DNA from: Martelella endophytica
GTDB lineage: Bacteria; Pseudomonadota; Alphaproteobacteria; Rhizobiales; Rhizobiaceae
Assembly (NCBI RefSeq): GCF_000960975.1
Contig: NZ_CP010803.1
Span: 4,309,818 to 4,373,817 of the forward strand
Direction: 5' to 3'
DNA length: 64,000 nucleotides
Below the pieces are notes generated by a model. That model was given only the letters and a program-made list of their open reading frames with translations. It did no database searches and had not been told where the DNA came from. Both the position numbers and the translations under genes were made by a program. Each line of letters starts with the position of its first letter. Positions within the stretch are counted from its first letter, which is position 1. Shown here in pieces: positions 54,069 through 63,307 of this stretch.

Positions 54069-55066
54069 TGCGGAAGCACGGCCTTGACGGCGCCGACTTC
54101 GGTTCCGTTCCAGTTGATGAGCGTTCTATTCGCCATCGCTTCAAGCGCCGCCGTCACTTCAGCATCATCCGCGAAATAGCGCATCAGCACCGCCGCGATC
54201 ATCGCCTCGGCGGCGCGGGTGGCGCCATCCTCGCATTTGAGCGCGATGCCGAGGCCGTGCTCCGGCAGCGCCGCGCAGAAAACGCCTTCGGCGCCGGTCT
54301 TGGCGAAGATGCGCCCAGGTGCGGCCTGCATCAGCTCGGTGCAGGCCCGGTCCGTGCCCGCCACGTAGAAGGGCTCGGCCATGCATGCGGTAAGGATGCG
54401 CTTGCCGGCGGCCGCCCGACCTTCCGACAGGCCGGTACCCGTCACCAGTTTGGCAAAACCCTGCGCCAGCGCCTTCACCGGCACGGCATAGGTCGGTATG
54501 GCGCAGCCATCGATACCGGCCACGTCCTCGCCGATATGGGCGCCGGTGACATCGGCCATCGCCACGCGGATTTCCCGCTGCAGCGGGTGCTCGTAACCGG
54601 TATAGCCCTTGGGGTCGACGCCGAGATGGCAGCAGGCGCAGATGAACCCGGCATGCTTGCCGGAGCAATTGTTGCAGAGCGCATCCGGCGCCTTCCGGGT
54701 GCGCGCCTGATGGATCAGGACATTCTGCTGGCCGGACCAGTGCGCGCCGCATTCGAGGTCGGCGACGCTTCGGCCGACCTTGGCGAGCATGCTGCCGGCG
54801 AGCGCAATATGCTCGTCCTCGCCCGAATGCGAGGAGGCCGAGAGCGCGATCTCGCGGTCGGTGAAGCCGAGCGCGTCGGCCGCCCCGCTTTCGACAAGCG
54901 GCAGCGCCTGGATGGCCTTGCAGGCCGACCGTGGAAAGATCGCCGCATCGATATCGCCGGCAGCGTAGGCCACATGACCGTGGGCGTCGAGCACGGCGAT
55001 CATGCCATGATGGCGGCTTTCCACCCGACCACCGCGCGTTACTTCCACAAGAACCGGATTCGCCAT
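54065..55066 (-). CDS. class 3 L-asparaginase (Rhizobium etli ReAV type)
   Basis: 333 residues from ATG 55066 with GGGAGG upstream. Residues line up with ReAV offset by one: Ser47 and Lys50 (FPRSACK), Ser79 (SASSHSGE), and the zinc ligands Cys134, Lys137 and Cys188 (NCSGK and GIDGCAIP). It hydrolyses asparagine to aspartate and ammonia; it is not related to type I or II bacterial asparaginases. It stands next to ohrR with a four-base overlap of ends. Confidence 0.92.
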   Translation of the reverse strand: MANPVLVEVTRGGRVESRHHGMIAVLDAHGHVAYAAGDIDAAIFPRSACKAIQALPLVESGAADALGFTDREIALSASSHSGEDEHIALAGSMLAKVGRSVADLECGAHWSGQQNVLIHQARTRKAPDALCNNCSGKHAGFICACCHLGVDPKGYTGYEHPLQREIRVAMADVTGAHIGEDVAGIDGCAIPTYAVPVKALAQGFAKLVTGTGLSEGRAAAGKRILTACMAEPFYVAGTDRACTELMQAAPGRIFAKTGAEGVFCAALPEHGLGIALKCEDGATRAAEAMIAAVLMRYFADDAEVTAALEAMANRTLINWNGTEVGAVKAVLPH

Positions 55067-55150
55067 CACAAAACCTCCCGCAGTGCCGCTTCAGGCGGCA
55101 TCACTACACCCGAATTGCCTCTATTTTTTGACGGAATTCAAGAGTGAAAC

Positions 55151-56152
55151 TCACTCGAAGCTCAGCACGATCTTGCCGATATGGCTGCCGTCTTCCATCA
55201 GCCGATGGGCAGCGACGACGTCTTCGAATGCAAAGACCCGCTCGATCACCGGCTTGATGGCGCCTTTGGCCAGCAGCGGCCAGACCTGCTCCCTGAGTTC
55301 GTCGCGGATCTGGCGTTTCTCGACCTCGGTGCGCGGCCGCATCGTCGAGCCGGTCACCGTCAGGCGTTTGGCCATGATCGGCCCGAGATTGACGCTGTCG
55401 GCCTTCGGTCCGCTGAGGAAGGCGATGATCGACAGACACCCGTCTTTCGCCAGTGCCGAAAGATTGCGCTGGAAATAGGCGCCGCCGACCATGTCGAGAA
55501 TCACGTCGACACCCCTGCCGTCGGTCAGGCTCTTCACCACCTCGACGAAATCCTGTTCCCGGTAGTTGATTGCCGCGGAAGCCCCGAGCGCGACACAGGC
55601 CTCGCACTTGGCTTCCGAACCGGCGGTGACGAACACGGTTGCGCCAAAGGCGCGGGCAAGCTGGATGGCGGTGGTGCCGATGCCGCTTGAGCCGCCGTGA
55701 ATGAGCACGCTCTCGCCCTCGGTCAGTCCTGCCATCTGGAACAGATTGGCCCAGACCGTGAAGAAGGTTTCGGGCATGGCGGCCGCCGTCACGTCATCCA
55801 TGCCATCGGGAACGGGGAGCGCCTGGCCCGCCGGCAGCAGGCAGTATTCGGCATAGCCACCGCCGTTCGCGAGACCGCAGACGCGATCGCCAGGGGCAAA
55901 CTCGGTCACCGCCGCGCCTGTCTCGACGACGGTTCCGGCAACCTCGAGGCCCATGACCTGACTGGCGCCGGGCGGCGGCGGATACTGGCCCTGCCGCTGT
56001 GCCACATCCGGCCTATTGATGCCGGCGGCTGCGACCTTGACGAGGATCTCGCCGGGACCGGGGCGCGGCCTCGGGCCGGTCGCCATCTGCATCACGTCTG
56101 GGCCGCCGAAACCACTGATGGTTATGTAGCGCATGGAACCGTCTGAAGACAT
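55151..56152 (-). CDS. NAD(P)H quinone oxidoreductase (zeta-crystallin/PIG3 type)
   Basis: 333 residues from ATG 56152 (GGAAG is 6 bases away; ATG 56134 is an alternative). MDR-family features are [28 protein letters not shown], and the nucleotide motif [14 protein letters not shown]. No catalytic zinc cysteines are seen. It reduces quinones or enones with NADPH. It is followed downstream by asparaginase on the same strand, 84 bases apart. Confidence 0.9.
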   Translation of the reverse strand: MSSDGSMRYITISGFGGPDVMQMATGPRPRPGPGEILVKVAAAGINRPDVAQRQGQYPPPPGASQVMGLEVAGTVVETGAAVTEFAPGDRVCGLANGGGYAEYCLLPAGQALPVPDGMDDVTAAAMPETFFTVWANLFQMAGLTEGESVLIHGGSSGIGTTAIQLARAFGATVFVTAGSEAKCEACVALGASAAINYREQDFVEVVKSLTDGRGVDVILDMVGGAYFQRNLSALAKDGCLSIIAFLSGPKADSVNLGPIMAKRLTVTGSTMRPRTEVEKRQIRDELREQVWPLLAKGAIKPVIERVFAFEDVVAAHRLMEDGSHIGKIVLSFE

Positions 56153-56189
56153 GTTTCGCTTCCTTCGGACCGCAGTCTGTCTGAATGGC

Positions 56190-56218
56190 AAGACCCGGCG
56201 CAGGCTGCGCCGGGTCTT
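56190..56218 (-). terminator. 13-bp stem-loop after the HdeD-like gene
   Basis: Perfect stem AAGACCCGGCGCA/TGCGCCGGGTCTT with a 3-base loop, just beyond the minus-strand stop at 56232. There is no long T-run on the minus strand (a partial one on the plus strand), so it is a stable terminator hairpin of mixed type. Confidence 0.6.
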
Positions 56219-56231
56219 CTAGTTTCGGTTT

Positions 56232-56789
56232 TTAAGCGCGCGGCTTCAGCGCCAGTGCGAACACCACCAGCGAAATCCCGTAAACGAGGAAGTCGGCCGC
56301 AACGAACAGGCCGAGCAGCCACAGGCTGTTCTGCGGGAAGTTCGAGGCGATGAGCACGGCAGCAAGCACGAGCACCAGGCCGGAGAAGATCATCCAGCCC
56401 CAGCCCTTTACCGGACGCATGGTCATGCCGAGATAGATCCGGAAACCGCCGGCAACCGCCAGCGACACCCCGATGAAGATGGTGAAGAGGCTGGAACCGA
56501 GCAGCGGGTTTCTAAGCAGCAGGATGCCCGCGATCACATAGAGCAGGCCGCTCAGCACCCAGAACACCACGTGCCCTGTCGAACGCCGGTAGAAGAGCTG
56601 CGAAAGATGCACAACACCCGCGACGATCAGCATGATCGCGCAGAAAAACACCGATGCGAATGTCGCCACGGCAAGATTGCCGAGCAGTGCGAGACTGAAC
56701 ACGATCAGCAGGATGCCGAAAGCCAGCACCCAGCCCCAGCGCCCCCTGACGCGCTCCACTTCCGGAAGCCGATCGCCGAGATATGTCAT
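56232..56789 (-). CDS. HdeD-like (DUF308) membrane protein
   Basis: 185 residues with six hydrophobic helices and the DUF308/HdeD repeat pattern (FASVFFCAIMLIVAGVVHL, GLLYVIAGILLLRNPL). Family members are linked to acid or general stress tolerance; the mechanism is unclear. The ATG at 56789 follows the formate/nitrite transporter gene by 95 bases on the same strand. Confidence 0.82.
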   Translation of the reverse strand: MTYLGDRLPEVERVRGRWGWVLAFGILLIVFSLALLGNLAVATFASVFFCAIMLIVAGVVHLSQLFYRRSTGHVVFWVLSGLLYVIAGILLLRNPLLGSSLFTIFIGVSLAVAGGFRIYLGMTMRPVKGWGWMIFSGLVLVLAAVLIASNFPQNSLWLLGLFVAADFLVYGISLVVFALALKPRA

Positions 56790-56884
56790 TTAAGTAGCCC
56801 TTCCCTCTGTCAAAATCGAAGAGACGATAGTGAGGAAGGGAGGGGTTAGCAACCGTTCTCTAACCAGCGCTTTGTCGCACGTGG

Positions 56885-57745
56885 TCAGTGGGCGACGTTG
56901 CGGACCGAAGGGCGCAGATAGATCAGCCAGTAGACGAGGCCGACGAAGGCGCCGCCGAGGATATTGCCGATGGTGACCGGCAGAAGGTTGTGCGCCAGGA
57001 AATTCGCCCAGGTGAGATCGGCAAAATCGGCCGCCCGCGCACCGGCCATCGTCCAGAACTCCTGCCCGGCGCCATTCTTGGTCAGGATAGCCATCGGGAT
57101 CTGGAACATGTTGGCGACGCAGTGCTCGAAGCCCGAGGCGACGAACATGGCGACCGGAAGCACCACCGCCAGCAGCTTGTCGGTGAGCGAGCGTCCGGCA
57201 TAGCTCATCCACACGCCGAGGCAAACGAGAATGTTGCACATCGCGCCAAGCGCGATCGCTTCGGCAAAGCCATGATGCAGCTTGTGCTGGGCGATCTGCA
57301 TGTAATTGATTCCCAGCTGTCCGCCATCGCCGTCGTAGTGACGCGCGATCTGCATCACGATGACAAGCCCGATGGCGCCCACAAAGTTGCCGGCATAGAC
57401 GATCAGCCAGTTCTTGGCGAAGGCGCCCCAGCCGACCTTGCCGCTCGCCTTGGCGACGATCGTCAGCACGGTCGAGGTGAAGAGATCGGCGCCGCAGACG
57501 ACCACAAGCATCAGCCCGAGGCTGAAGGCGAGGCCACCGATGAACTTGTTCGCGCCCCAGCCCATGTCGCCGTTGCCGGTCGTCACGACCGTGTAAAAGA
57601 TGAAGGCTATGCCGATATAGGCGCCGGCCGTGACCGCCGAGAGAAACAGCGAAAGCGGATCTTTCCTGATCTTGGCGAGGCCCGCCGCTTCTGCTTTCTC
57701 GGCCATGGTTTGCGGAGGAAAGGCATCGAAATTCAGGTGTTGCAT
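56885..57745 (-). CDS. formate/nitrite transporter (FocA/NirC family)
   Basis: 286 residues from ATG 57745 (an upstream GTG at 57772 is less likely). Six helices with the FNT-family AGAYIGIAF segment and the second-helix CGADLFTSTVL and NWLIVYAGNFVGA motifs. It moves formate, nitrite or hydrosulfide across the inner membrane. A FixK/FNR-like box at 57830-57843 sits 92 bases upstream, in keeping with low-oxygen regulation. Confidence 0.9.
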   Translation of the reverse strand: MQHLNFDAFPPQTMAEKAEAAGLAKIRKDPLSLFLSAVTAGAYIGIAFIFYTVVTTGNGDMGWGANKFIGGLAFSLGLMLVVVCGADLFTSTVLTIVAKASGKVGWGAFAKNWLIVYAGNFVGAIGLVIVMQIARHYDGDGGQLGINYMQIAQHKLHHGFAEAIALGAMCNILVCLGVWMSYAGRSLTDKLLAVVLPVAMFVASGFEHCVANMFQIPMAILTKNGAGQEFWTMAGARAADFADLTWANFLAHNLLPVTIGNILGGAFVGLVYWLIYLRPSVRNVAH

Positions 57746-57829
57746 GGTTTCCGTGGCTCTCTGTCGTTGCACAGCGCTTCGATAAGGTCGAAAGTCTGGT
57801 TCTAACTACCAGCCTGCCCCTTACCCGCG

Positions 57830-57843
57830 TTGATCAAGATCAT
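57830..57843. promoter_or_regulatory. FixK/FNR-like box
   Basis: TTGAT-CAAG-ATCAT, matching TTGAT-N4-ATCAA at 9 of 10 positions. It lies in the 131-base gap between the formate/nitrite transporter (minus) and GST (plus), so it could serve either gene. Confidence 0.55.
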
Positions 57844-57876
57844 GTCCGGGCGGGCACCGTCTTGAAGGAATCTCTT

Positions 57877-58515
57877 ATGTTGAACATCTGGGGCCGCAAT
57901 ACCTCCTCCAACGTCCAGGCCGTGATGTGGACTGTCGGCGAACTCGGCATCGCCCACAGGCGCCACGATGCCGGCGGCAAATTCGGCGGGACCGACACGC
58001 CCGAATTCCGGGCGATGAACCCGAACGGCCTCATCCCGGTGATCAGGGACGGCGATGACGAGCCGATCTTCGAATCGGGGGCGATCTGCCGCTATCTCGC
58101 GGCGCGCTACGGTAACGACAGCTTCTGGCTCGCAGATCCCGTCGCCCGCGCCCAGGTCGACAAGTGGGCAGAATGGGGCAAGGTGACGGCCGCCGCCGCC
58201 TTCACCATGCCGATCTTCTGGGTGATGGTGCGCACGCCCGCCGAGAAGCGCGATCTTGCCGCTGTCAGCCGCGCCATCGCCAGTTTCGACCGCCTGCTCG
58301 GGATTGCCGCCCCTGAGCTCGAGAAACACGCATTCCTTGCCGGCGAAAGCCTGACACTCGCCGACATCATGTTCGGGCACCTGCTTTATCGTTACTACAC
58401 CATCGACATGGAGCGCCCGTCACGGCCGGTGGTTGAAGCCTATTACGACGCCCTCACCAGGCGCCCGGCCTTCGCCGAACATGTGATGGTCTCCTACGAA
58501 GAGCTGAAAGCCTGA
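57877..58515 (+). CDS. glutathione S-transferase family protein
   Basis: 212 residues from ATG 57877 with AAGGA 7 bases upstream. The N-terminal thioredoxin fold has SSNVQAVMWTVGELG and NPNGLIPVI, and the cis-Pro region ESGAICRYLA; the C-terminal helical domain has LTLADIMFGHLLYRY. It resembles the beta/theta-type bacterial GSTs of unknown substrate. Its stop overlaps the next gene's start by one base. Confidence 0.88.
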   Translation: MLNIWGRNTSSNVQAVMWTVGELGIAHRRHDAGGKFGGTDTPEFRAMNPNGLIPVIRDGDDEPIFESGAICRYLAARYGNDSFWLADPVARAQVDKWAEWGKVTAAAAFTMPIFWVMVRTPAEKRDLAAVSRAIASFDRLLGIAAPELEKHAFLAGESLTLADIMFGHLLYRYYTIDMERPSRPVVEAYYDALTRRPAFAEHVMVSYEELKA

Positions 58516-59375
58516 TGCCCGGCATTTTCGTCGCCGGTGCGACCGGATATCTCGGTCGACGCCTCTGCCGCGCCTTCCGCGCAAGCGGCCTTGCCGTGAC
58601 GGCGCTGGTGCGCGACCGGGAGCGGGCGGGCGCAATCAGCCTCGACGCGGATCGTCTCGTCGAGGCAGAGGCCACCGATCCGGCGGCGCTTGGCGGCAGC
58701 ATGGCGGGTTGCGACACCGTGATCTCGGCACTTGGGATCACCCGGCAGACCGATGGCCTCACCTATCGCGACGTCGACTATCAGGCCAACCTCAACCTTC
58801 TGCGCGAGGCAGAGGCCGCGGGCATCACCCGCTTCGCCTATGTCCACGTCTTCAACGGCGCGCTGCTTGCCAGGGAAAGCGCCCTTGCCCGCGCCAAGCA
58901 GGATTTCGTCGAGGCGCTGGAGAAAAGCCCGCTTGCCGCCACAGTCATCGCGCCGACAGGCTATTTCTCGGACATGGAGAGTGTTTTCGACATGGCGCGC
59001 AAGGGACGCGTCTTCCTCTTCGGCGACGGCTCCGTGCGGGTTAATCCGATCGATGGCGACGATCTGGCCGCGGTCTGCGTCGACGCGGTGCAAGCCGGCG
59101 CGCCCTATATCGAGGCCGGCGGGCCGGACATCATGACGTTTGACGAGATCGGTCAGCTTGCCTTCGAAGCGCTCGGCCGCAAGCCGCGCTTCCTGCACAT
59201 GCCCTACCCTATCGCCGATGGCGCGCTGAAGCTGATCCGCCGCGTCACCCCGCAGCAGGCCTACGGTCCCTTCGAGTTCTTCGTCGCCGCCTCGCGCAGC
59301 GACATGGTTGCCCCCTGCCACGGAACGCTGAGACTTGCCGATCATTTTCGCGCCCTTGCCGCGGCGAAGGCCTGA
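58515..59375 (+). CDS. NAD(P)-binding SDR-like (NmrA/atypical) protein
   Basis: 286 residues with the Rossmann opening FVAGATGYLGRRLCRAF. It is of the atypical SDR/epimerase-like type: NPIDGDDLAAVCVDAV near the C-terminal half, no clear YxxxK triad. It shares its start with the GST stop (ATG overlapping TGA), so the two are co-expressed. Function is not known. Confidence 0.8.
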   Translation: MPGIFVAGATGYLGRRLCRAFRASGLAVTALVRDRERAGAISLDADRLVEAEATDPAALGGSMAGCDTVISALGITRQTDGLTYRDVDYQANLNLLREAEAAGITRFAYVHVFNGALLARESALARAKQDFVEALEKSPLAATVIAPTGYFSDMESVFDMARKGRVFLFGDGSVRVNPIDGDDLAAVCVDAVQAGAPYIEAGGPDIMTFDEIGQLAFEALGRKPRFLHMPYPIADGALKLIRRVTPQQAYGPFEFFVAASRSDMVAPCHGTLRLADHFRALAAAKA

Positions 59376-59491
59376 CCGCAATTGCGCCAGCGCATTTCCA
59401 TCGGCGGCAAAGCGGAGTATGACCCTCGCGTAAGGCAAGGCGCCTGACGGCGCCCACGCCGTCCCCCAATGCAAGTTCGAGGAATGACCCC

Positions 59492-60232
59492 GTGCAGAAC
59501 AATTACGCGGAGAAGATTGTCGAAGCCCACAAGACCGGCAAGGCGATAGACCACCAGGAATTCAACGCCATCAGTGCAGACGAGGCTCGCACCGTGCAGG
59601 CCGAGGTGATGGCAAAGCTCGGGACCAAGCCCGATGCCTTCAAGGTGATGATGGCTGCTGACGGAGCCGGCTCTGCCGCGCCGATCTTTGCCGAACGCGT
59701 GGTCAATTCCGGTGAGGCGCTGTCGGTCCCGGCCCGTGGTGTCATCGGCCTCGAAGTCGAGCTGGCGGTTGTTCTCGGCAAGCCGGTGACCGCCGAGATG
59801 GCGCGCGGCGGGATCGATGCGGTGCTGCCGGCGGTCGACCATTTCGTCTTTGGCATCGAAATCTGCGCCACCCGTTTTGACGACCAGAAGCAGGCGACAC
59901 CTGCCGCCCAGCTCGCCGACAACCTCTCAGGCGTCGGCTATATCGTCGGCACGGAGCCCTTTGAGGGCGGCCCCGCGATTGACGGCATGCCGCTCGTCGT
60001 CACCGCCGATGGCGTGGAAATCTACAACAAGCCGGCCAAGCACCCCTTCGGTGACGCAATCGCCCCGATCATCGCCTGCGCGCTCTCCGGCGAGAACCGC
60101 CTCGGCATGCTGGATGCCGGCGCGCTGATCACCACCGGATCGCTCTGCGGCGCCGTCGCCTTCACCGCCCCGTGCGAGATCGTGGCGAAGATCGGCGACA
60201 AGCACGAAGTCCGGGTCAAGCTCACGGCTTGA
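59492..60232 (+). CDS. 2-keto-4-pentenoate hydratase-like (FAH family) protein
   Basis: 246 residues from GTG 59492 with GAGGA upstream. Family hallmark segments are GLEVELAVVLGKPV, with acidic metal ligands, and FVFGIEICATRF. It resembles MhpD-type hydratases that add water to 2-hydroxy-dienoates from meta-cleavage, but the real substrate is uncertain. It follows the NAD(P)-binding gene after 116 bases. Confidence 0.8.
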   Translation: MQNNYAEKIVEAHKTGKAIDHQEFNAISADEARTVQAEVMAKLGTKPDAFKVMMAADGAGSAAPIFAERVVNSGEALSVPARGVIGLEVELAVVLGKPVTAEMARGGIDAVLPAVDHFVFGIEICATRFDDQKQATPAAQLADNLSGVGYIVGTEPFEGGPAIDGMPLVVTADGVEIYNKPAKHPFGDAIAPIIACALSGENRLGMLDAGALITTGSLCGAVAFTAPCEIVAKIGDKHEVRVKLTA

Positions 60233-60253
60233 TTCTCGAAGCCCCGCCATCCC

Positions 60254-60277
60254 AATCTCCCTTCTTGAGGGGAGATT
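60254..60277. terminator. stem-loop between converging genes
   Basis: An 8-bp stem AATCTCCC/GGGAGATT with an 8-base loop between the hydratase gene (ends 60232) and the queuosine-type transporter gene (ends 60318). No T-run. Similar AATCTC-type elements occur near 49670, so it may be a small dispersed repeat. Confidence 0.4.
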
Positions 60278-60317
60278 AAGGGAGCGAGTGACCGGCAAAG
60301 GTGCTGGTGGAGCGCTC

Positions 60318-60950
60318 TTAGGCCTCCACCGCCCGCATCGGCTTCAGCCGGGTCATCAGCGCGCCGTAGGGCAAAAGCATGATCAGGCTGAAGAGAAGCT
60401 TGACGGAGAGATCGCCGAGTGCCCACGAAATCCAGCGCGGAATGTCGATGGGGAACACGCCGAAGAGCGGGGCGAAGCCGAGGGCGAACTCGTCATTCGG
60501 GCCAATGAAGGCGAAGACGGCGGCAAAGCTGATCGAGAAGAACAGCACCGTATCGATCGTCGAGCCGAACAGCGAACCGATCAGCGGCGCCTTCCACCAA
60601 GTCTGGCGGCGCAACCGGTTGAAGAGGGTGACGTCGAGCAGCTGGCCGATGAGGAAGGCCGTTCCCGAAGCGATCGCAATCCGCGGCACCGAGGCATAGA
60701 ACGAGAAGGCGACACCGACCACGAAGCCGGCGAACACCACTTTGCGCGCAGCCGAGGGGCCGAACTGACGGTTGGTCAGGTCGTTGACGAGAAAGGCGAA
60801 GGGATAGGTAAAGGCGCCCCAGGTCAAAAGGTCGGCCAGCGAAATGCCGTAAACCGTTCCCTGAACGGGATACTGGACCAGAATGTTGGAGGCGAGAACC
60901 ACGCCTGCCATCAGCAGGCTGTAGATGATGACGGATTGAGTCTGACGCAT
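60318..60950 (-). CDS. queuosine precursor transporter-like (YhhQ/VUT family) protein
   Basis: 210 residues from ATG 60950. Six helices and the family stretches LADLLTWGAFTYPFAFLVNDLTNRQFG and FGSTIDTVLFFSISF. YhhQ-type proteins import preQ0/preQ1 for tRNA queuosine. A preQ1 riboswitch cannot be identified in the short leader. It lies downstream of rpmB, after the terminator at 60993. Confidence 0.88.
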   Translation of the reverse strand: MRQTQSVIIYSLLMAGVVLASNILVQYPVQGTVYGISLADLLTWGAFTYPFAFLVNDLTNRQFGPSAARKVVFAGFVVGVAFSFYASVPRIAIASGTAFLIGQLLDVTLFNRLRRQTWWKAPLIGSLFGSTIDTVLFFSISFAAVFAFIGPNDEFALGFAPLFGVFPIDIPRWISWALGDLSVKLLFSLIMLLPYGALMTRLKPMRAVEA

Positions 60951-60992
60951 TTTTTTACCCTGGGTGATGCCACCAGCTGGAGCGGGAATAAA

Positions 60993-61023
60993 GAGAGCCT
61001 TGCCACGGTGCGGCAAGGCTCTC
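60993..61023 (-). terminator. rho-independent terminator of rpmB
   Basis: A 12-bp stem GAGAGCCTTGCC/GGCAAGGCTCTC with a 7-base loop; on the minus strand it is followed by TTTATT. It lies just beyond the rpmB stop at 61048. Confidence 0.8.
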
Positions 61024-61047
61024 CAGTTCAGGTATCAGTGCCTGGAA

Positions 61048-61344
61048 TCAGGCAGCAGCCTTTTCGGCCGTCTTCTTGATGATTTCCTTGCGCAGCAGAC
61101 GTGCGCGCGGGGAAAGCTCGGTGTCGGCTGCCTTGATCAGGAAGGCATCGAGACCGCCGCGATGCTCGACCGAGCGCAGGGCTGCGGCAGAAACGCGCAG
61201 ACGGTAGCTCTGGCCGGTCACTTCGGACATCAGGGTCACGCGGCACAGATTCGGGAGAAACTTGCGGCGGGTCTTGTTGTTGGCGTGGCTGACATTGTTG
61301 CCGGACAGCACGCCCTTGCCGGTCAATTCGCACATGCGGGACAT
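61048..61344 (-). CDS. rpmB: 50S ribosomal protein L28
   Basis: 98 residues from ATG 61344 with AGGTG upstream. It opens [32 protein letters not shown], the L28 signature, and continues [24 protein letters not shown] promoter with good -35 and -10 lies upstream and a strong terminator follows. It is a single gene; DUF3108 is divergent. Confidence 0.96.
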   Translation of the reverse strand: MSRMCELTGKGVLSGNNVSHANNKTRRKFLPNLCRVTLMSEVTGQSYRLRVSAAALRSVEHRGGLDAFLIKAADTELSPRARLLRKEIIKKTAEKAAA

Positions 61345-61433
61345 GGTTACACCTATTCTCGTCTTCGCCACAGGCTTGCAACGGGACGTCAGAGCCCCGC
61401 GATCCAATTGGCGGCTAATTGGAAAGTCGCGGT

Positions 61434-61462
61434 TCTATAATCTTTGGACTTGGAAAGGTCAA
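61434..61462 (-). promoter_or_regulatory. predicted sigma70-type promoter of rpmB
   Basis: TTGACC (61457-61462) and TATAGA (61434-61439) on the minus strand with 17 bases between: 5/6 and 4/6 matches to consensus. It lies 90 bases upstream of rpmB. Confidence 0.6.
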
Positions 61463-61641
61463 GGCGGGCGACCGGTTTTTCGAAAACGCCCTGAAATTTA
61501 CCGCTGTTTTTTTACGGCAGGCTGAGACATAAACAATGTTAAGCTTCGGCGAAACACAGATTTGTCGTCCATCCGTGCGATGATCGGCTCTGTTTCGAAC
61601 GCCCCCGCAAGCGCCCTGAATGACCCGAGCGAGAGTGCCAG

Positions 61642-62418
61642 ATGCCCATAAGCCTTAACCGATACCTTGCAATCGCCTTGGTCTTCTTCGGATGCAGCAC
61701 CGCTGCAAAGGCCGAGGACGTCACCCAGAAAACCGTCTACACGCTCTCCTTTTCCGGCATCAAGATCGCCGATGCGGCGTTCAATACGGAGGTGAAGGAC
61801 GGGGATTACACCATCCAGGCCGATATCAAGGCCGCAGGCATCGGCAGCCTGTTCTCCGACATCGCCGTCGGCGTGAAGGCGCAAGGCGTGTGGCAGAACG
61901 GCGGACCCGAATCGCGCCATTTCTTCCTCAAGTACCGCGACGGCGACTATGCCCGCGATTACGCGGCGGAATTCTCACGCAAGCGCGTCATCGGTTCGAC
62001 GATAACGCCCGATCCCGGCCCGCGCGGCGATGACTGGGTGGACGTGCGCTCCAGCCACCTTCGCAATGTCATCGACCCGATCTCGGCGCTGCTGTTGCCG
62101 CCCTCGCCCAATCCCTGCCAGGGATCGATCGCGATCTTTGACGGCGAGACGCGGTTGAACCTCGAACTTGCTTCCGCCGGCAGCCGGCCGTTTTCGACCA
62201 AGGGCTTTTCCGGCCGTGCCGTCGGCTGCGCCATCCGCTTCAAGCCGATCGCCGGCTACGAGCGCAAGGATGACGACATCGAATACCTCGCCAACAGCCG
62301 CGAGCTGGTGGTCTGGTTCGCGTTGAACGACGAGCTCAACATCTACGCACCGGTCATGGCCAAGATCCCGCTGAAGATCGGCCAGCTGACGATCTACGCC
62401 TCGCAGTTCGGCGTCTGA
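61642..62418 (+). CDS. DUF3108 domain protein
   Basis: 258 residues. A signal peptide (1-24) ends near AKAED. The body is beta-rich with KTVYTLSFSGIKIADAAF and SRELVVWFALNDELNIYAP. DUF3108 proteins are periplasmic or outer-membrane beta-barrel-like and have no assigned function. It is divergent from rpmB, a pairing common in rhizobia. It is followed 4 bases later by a DMT exporter gene. Confidence 0.85.
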   Translation: MPISLNRYLAIALVFFGCSTAAKAEDVTQKTVYTLSFSGIKIADAAFNTEVKDGDYTIQADIKAAGIGSLFSDIAVGVKAQGVWQNGGPESRHFFLKYRDGDYARDYAAEFSRKRVIGSTITPDPGPRGDDWVDVRSSHLRNVIDPISALLLPPSPNPCQGSIAIFDGETRLNLELASAGSRPFSTKGFSGRAVGCAIRFKPIAGYERKDDDIEYLANSRELVVWFALNDELNIYAPVMAKIPLKIGQLTIYASQFGV

Positions 62419-62422
62419 CCAG

Positions 62423-63307
62423 GTGGCCGAGACGTCCCATCTGCGCGCGACGCTGATCGGCTTCACGGCCGTCATCATGTGGTCGTTCCTGGCGCTGTTC
62501 ACCGCGGCTTCCGGCAAGGTGCCGCCGTTCCAGCTTTCCGCCATCGCCTTTGCGATCGCCAGCATTCCCGGCATTGCGGTTCTCGCCGCAAGGCCGGCGC
62601 GCCGCGCCGCCCTGCGCCAGCCCGCAAAGGTTTGGGTTGCCGGTATCGGCGGACTGTTCGGCTATCACTTCCTCTATTTCACCGCGCTGCGGAACGCGCC
62701 CGCCGTCGATGCCGGGCTGATCGCCTATCTCTGGCCGCTGCTGATCGTGGTCGGTTCGGCGCTGCTGCCGGGCGAGCGGCTGAAGTGGCACCATATTGCC
62801 GGCGCGGTTGCGGGCTTTGCCGGCACGGCGCTGCTGGTGACACGCGGCGGCGGCCTGACGCTCTCCGGCGCCTACACGCTCGGCTACATCTGCGCCTTTC
62901 TCTGCGCCTTCACCTGGTCCGGCTATTCGCTGATCTCGCGCTCCTTCGCCAAGGTCTCGACCGATGTCGTCACCGGTTTCTGCCTCGCGACCGCGGTGCT
63001 CTCGCTGGTCTGCCACGTGCTACTGGAAACGACGGTGTGGCCGGCAAGTGCCGGCGAATGGCTCGCCGTCATCGGTCTCGGCCTGTTTCCCGTCGGCCTC
63101 GCCTTCTATGCCTGGGATTTCGGGGTGAAGCGCGGCAACATCCAGGTCTTGGGCGCTGCGAGCTATGCCGCACCGCTGCTGTCGACCATCATCCTCATCT
63201 TGTTTCGATTCGGCGAGCCCGGCTGGCGCGTCGTCGTCGCCTGCCTGCTGATCACCGGTGGCGCCGTTCTCGCCGCCCGCGAAATGATTCTGGGAAAGAA
63301 ATCCTAG
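62423..63307 (+). CDS. DMT superfamily exporter (YddG-like)
   Basis: 294 residues from GTG 62423. Ten helices in two EamA repeats; AVIMWSFLALF at the start and ALRNAPAVDAGLIAYLWPLLI resemble the aromatic amino acid exporter YddG. No good ribosome binding site is seen, but the gene is only 4 bases behind DUF3108, so coupling is likely. It overlaps the opposite-strand cupin gene end by 4 bases. Confidence 0.85.
   Translation: MAETSHLRATLIGFTAVIMWSFLALFTAASGKVPPFQLSAIAFAIASIPGIAVLAARPARRAALRQPAKVWVAGIGGLFGYHFLYFTALRNAPAVDAGLIAYLWPLLIVVGSALLPGERLKWHHIAGAVAGFAGTALLVTRGGGLTLSGAYTLGYICAFLCAFTWSGYSLISRSFAKVSTDVVTGFCLATAVLSLVCHVLLETTVWPASAGEWLAVIGLGLFPVGLAFYAWDFGVKRGNIQVLGAASYAAPLLSTIILILFRFGEPGWRVVVACLLITGGAVLAAREMILGKKS

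Noticed and set aside
60951..60992. Possible preQ1 riboswitch before the YhhQ-like gene
   Set aside because: Only about 42 bases of leader, with a small GGTG/CACC hairpin and an A-run; the consensus preQ1 fold could not be made.
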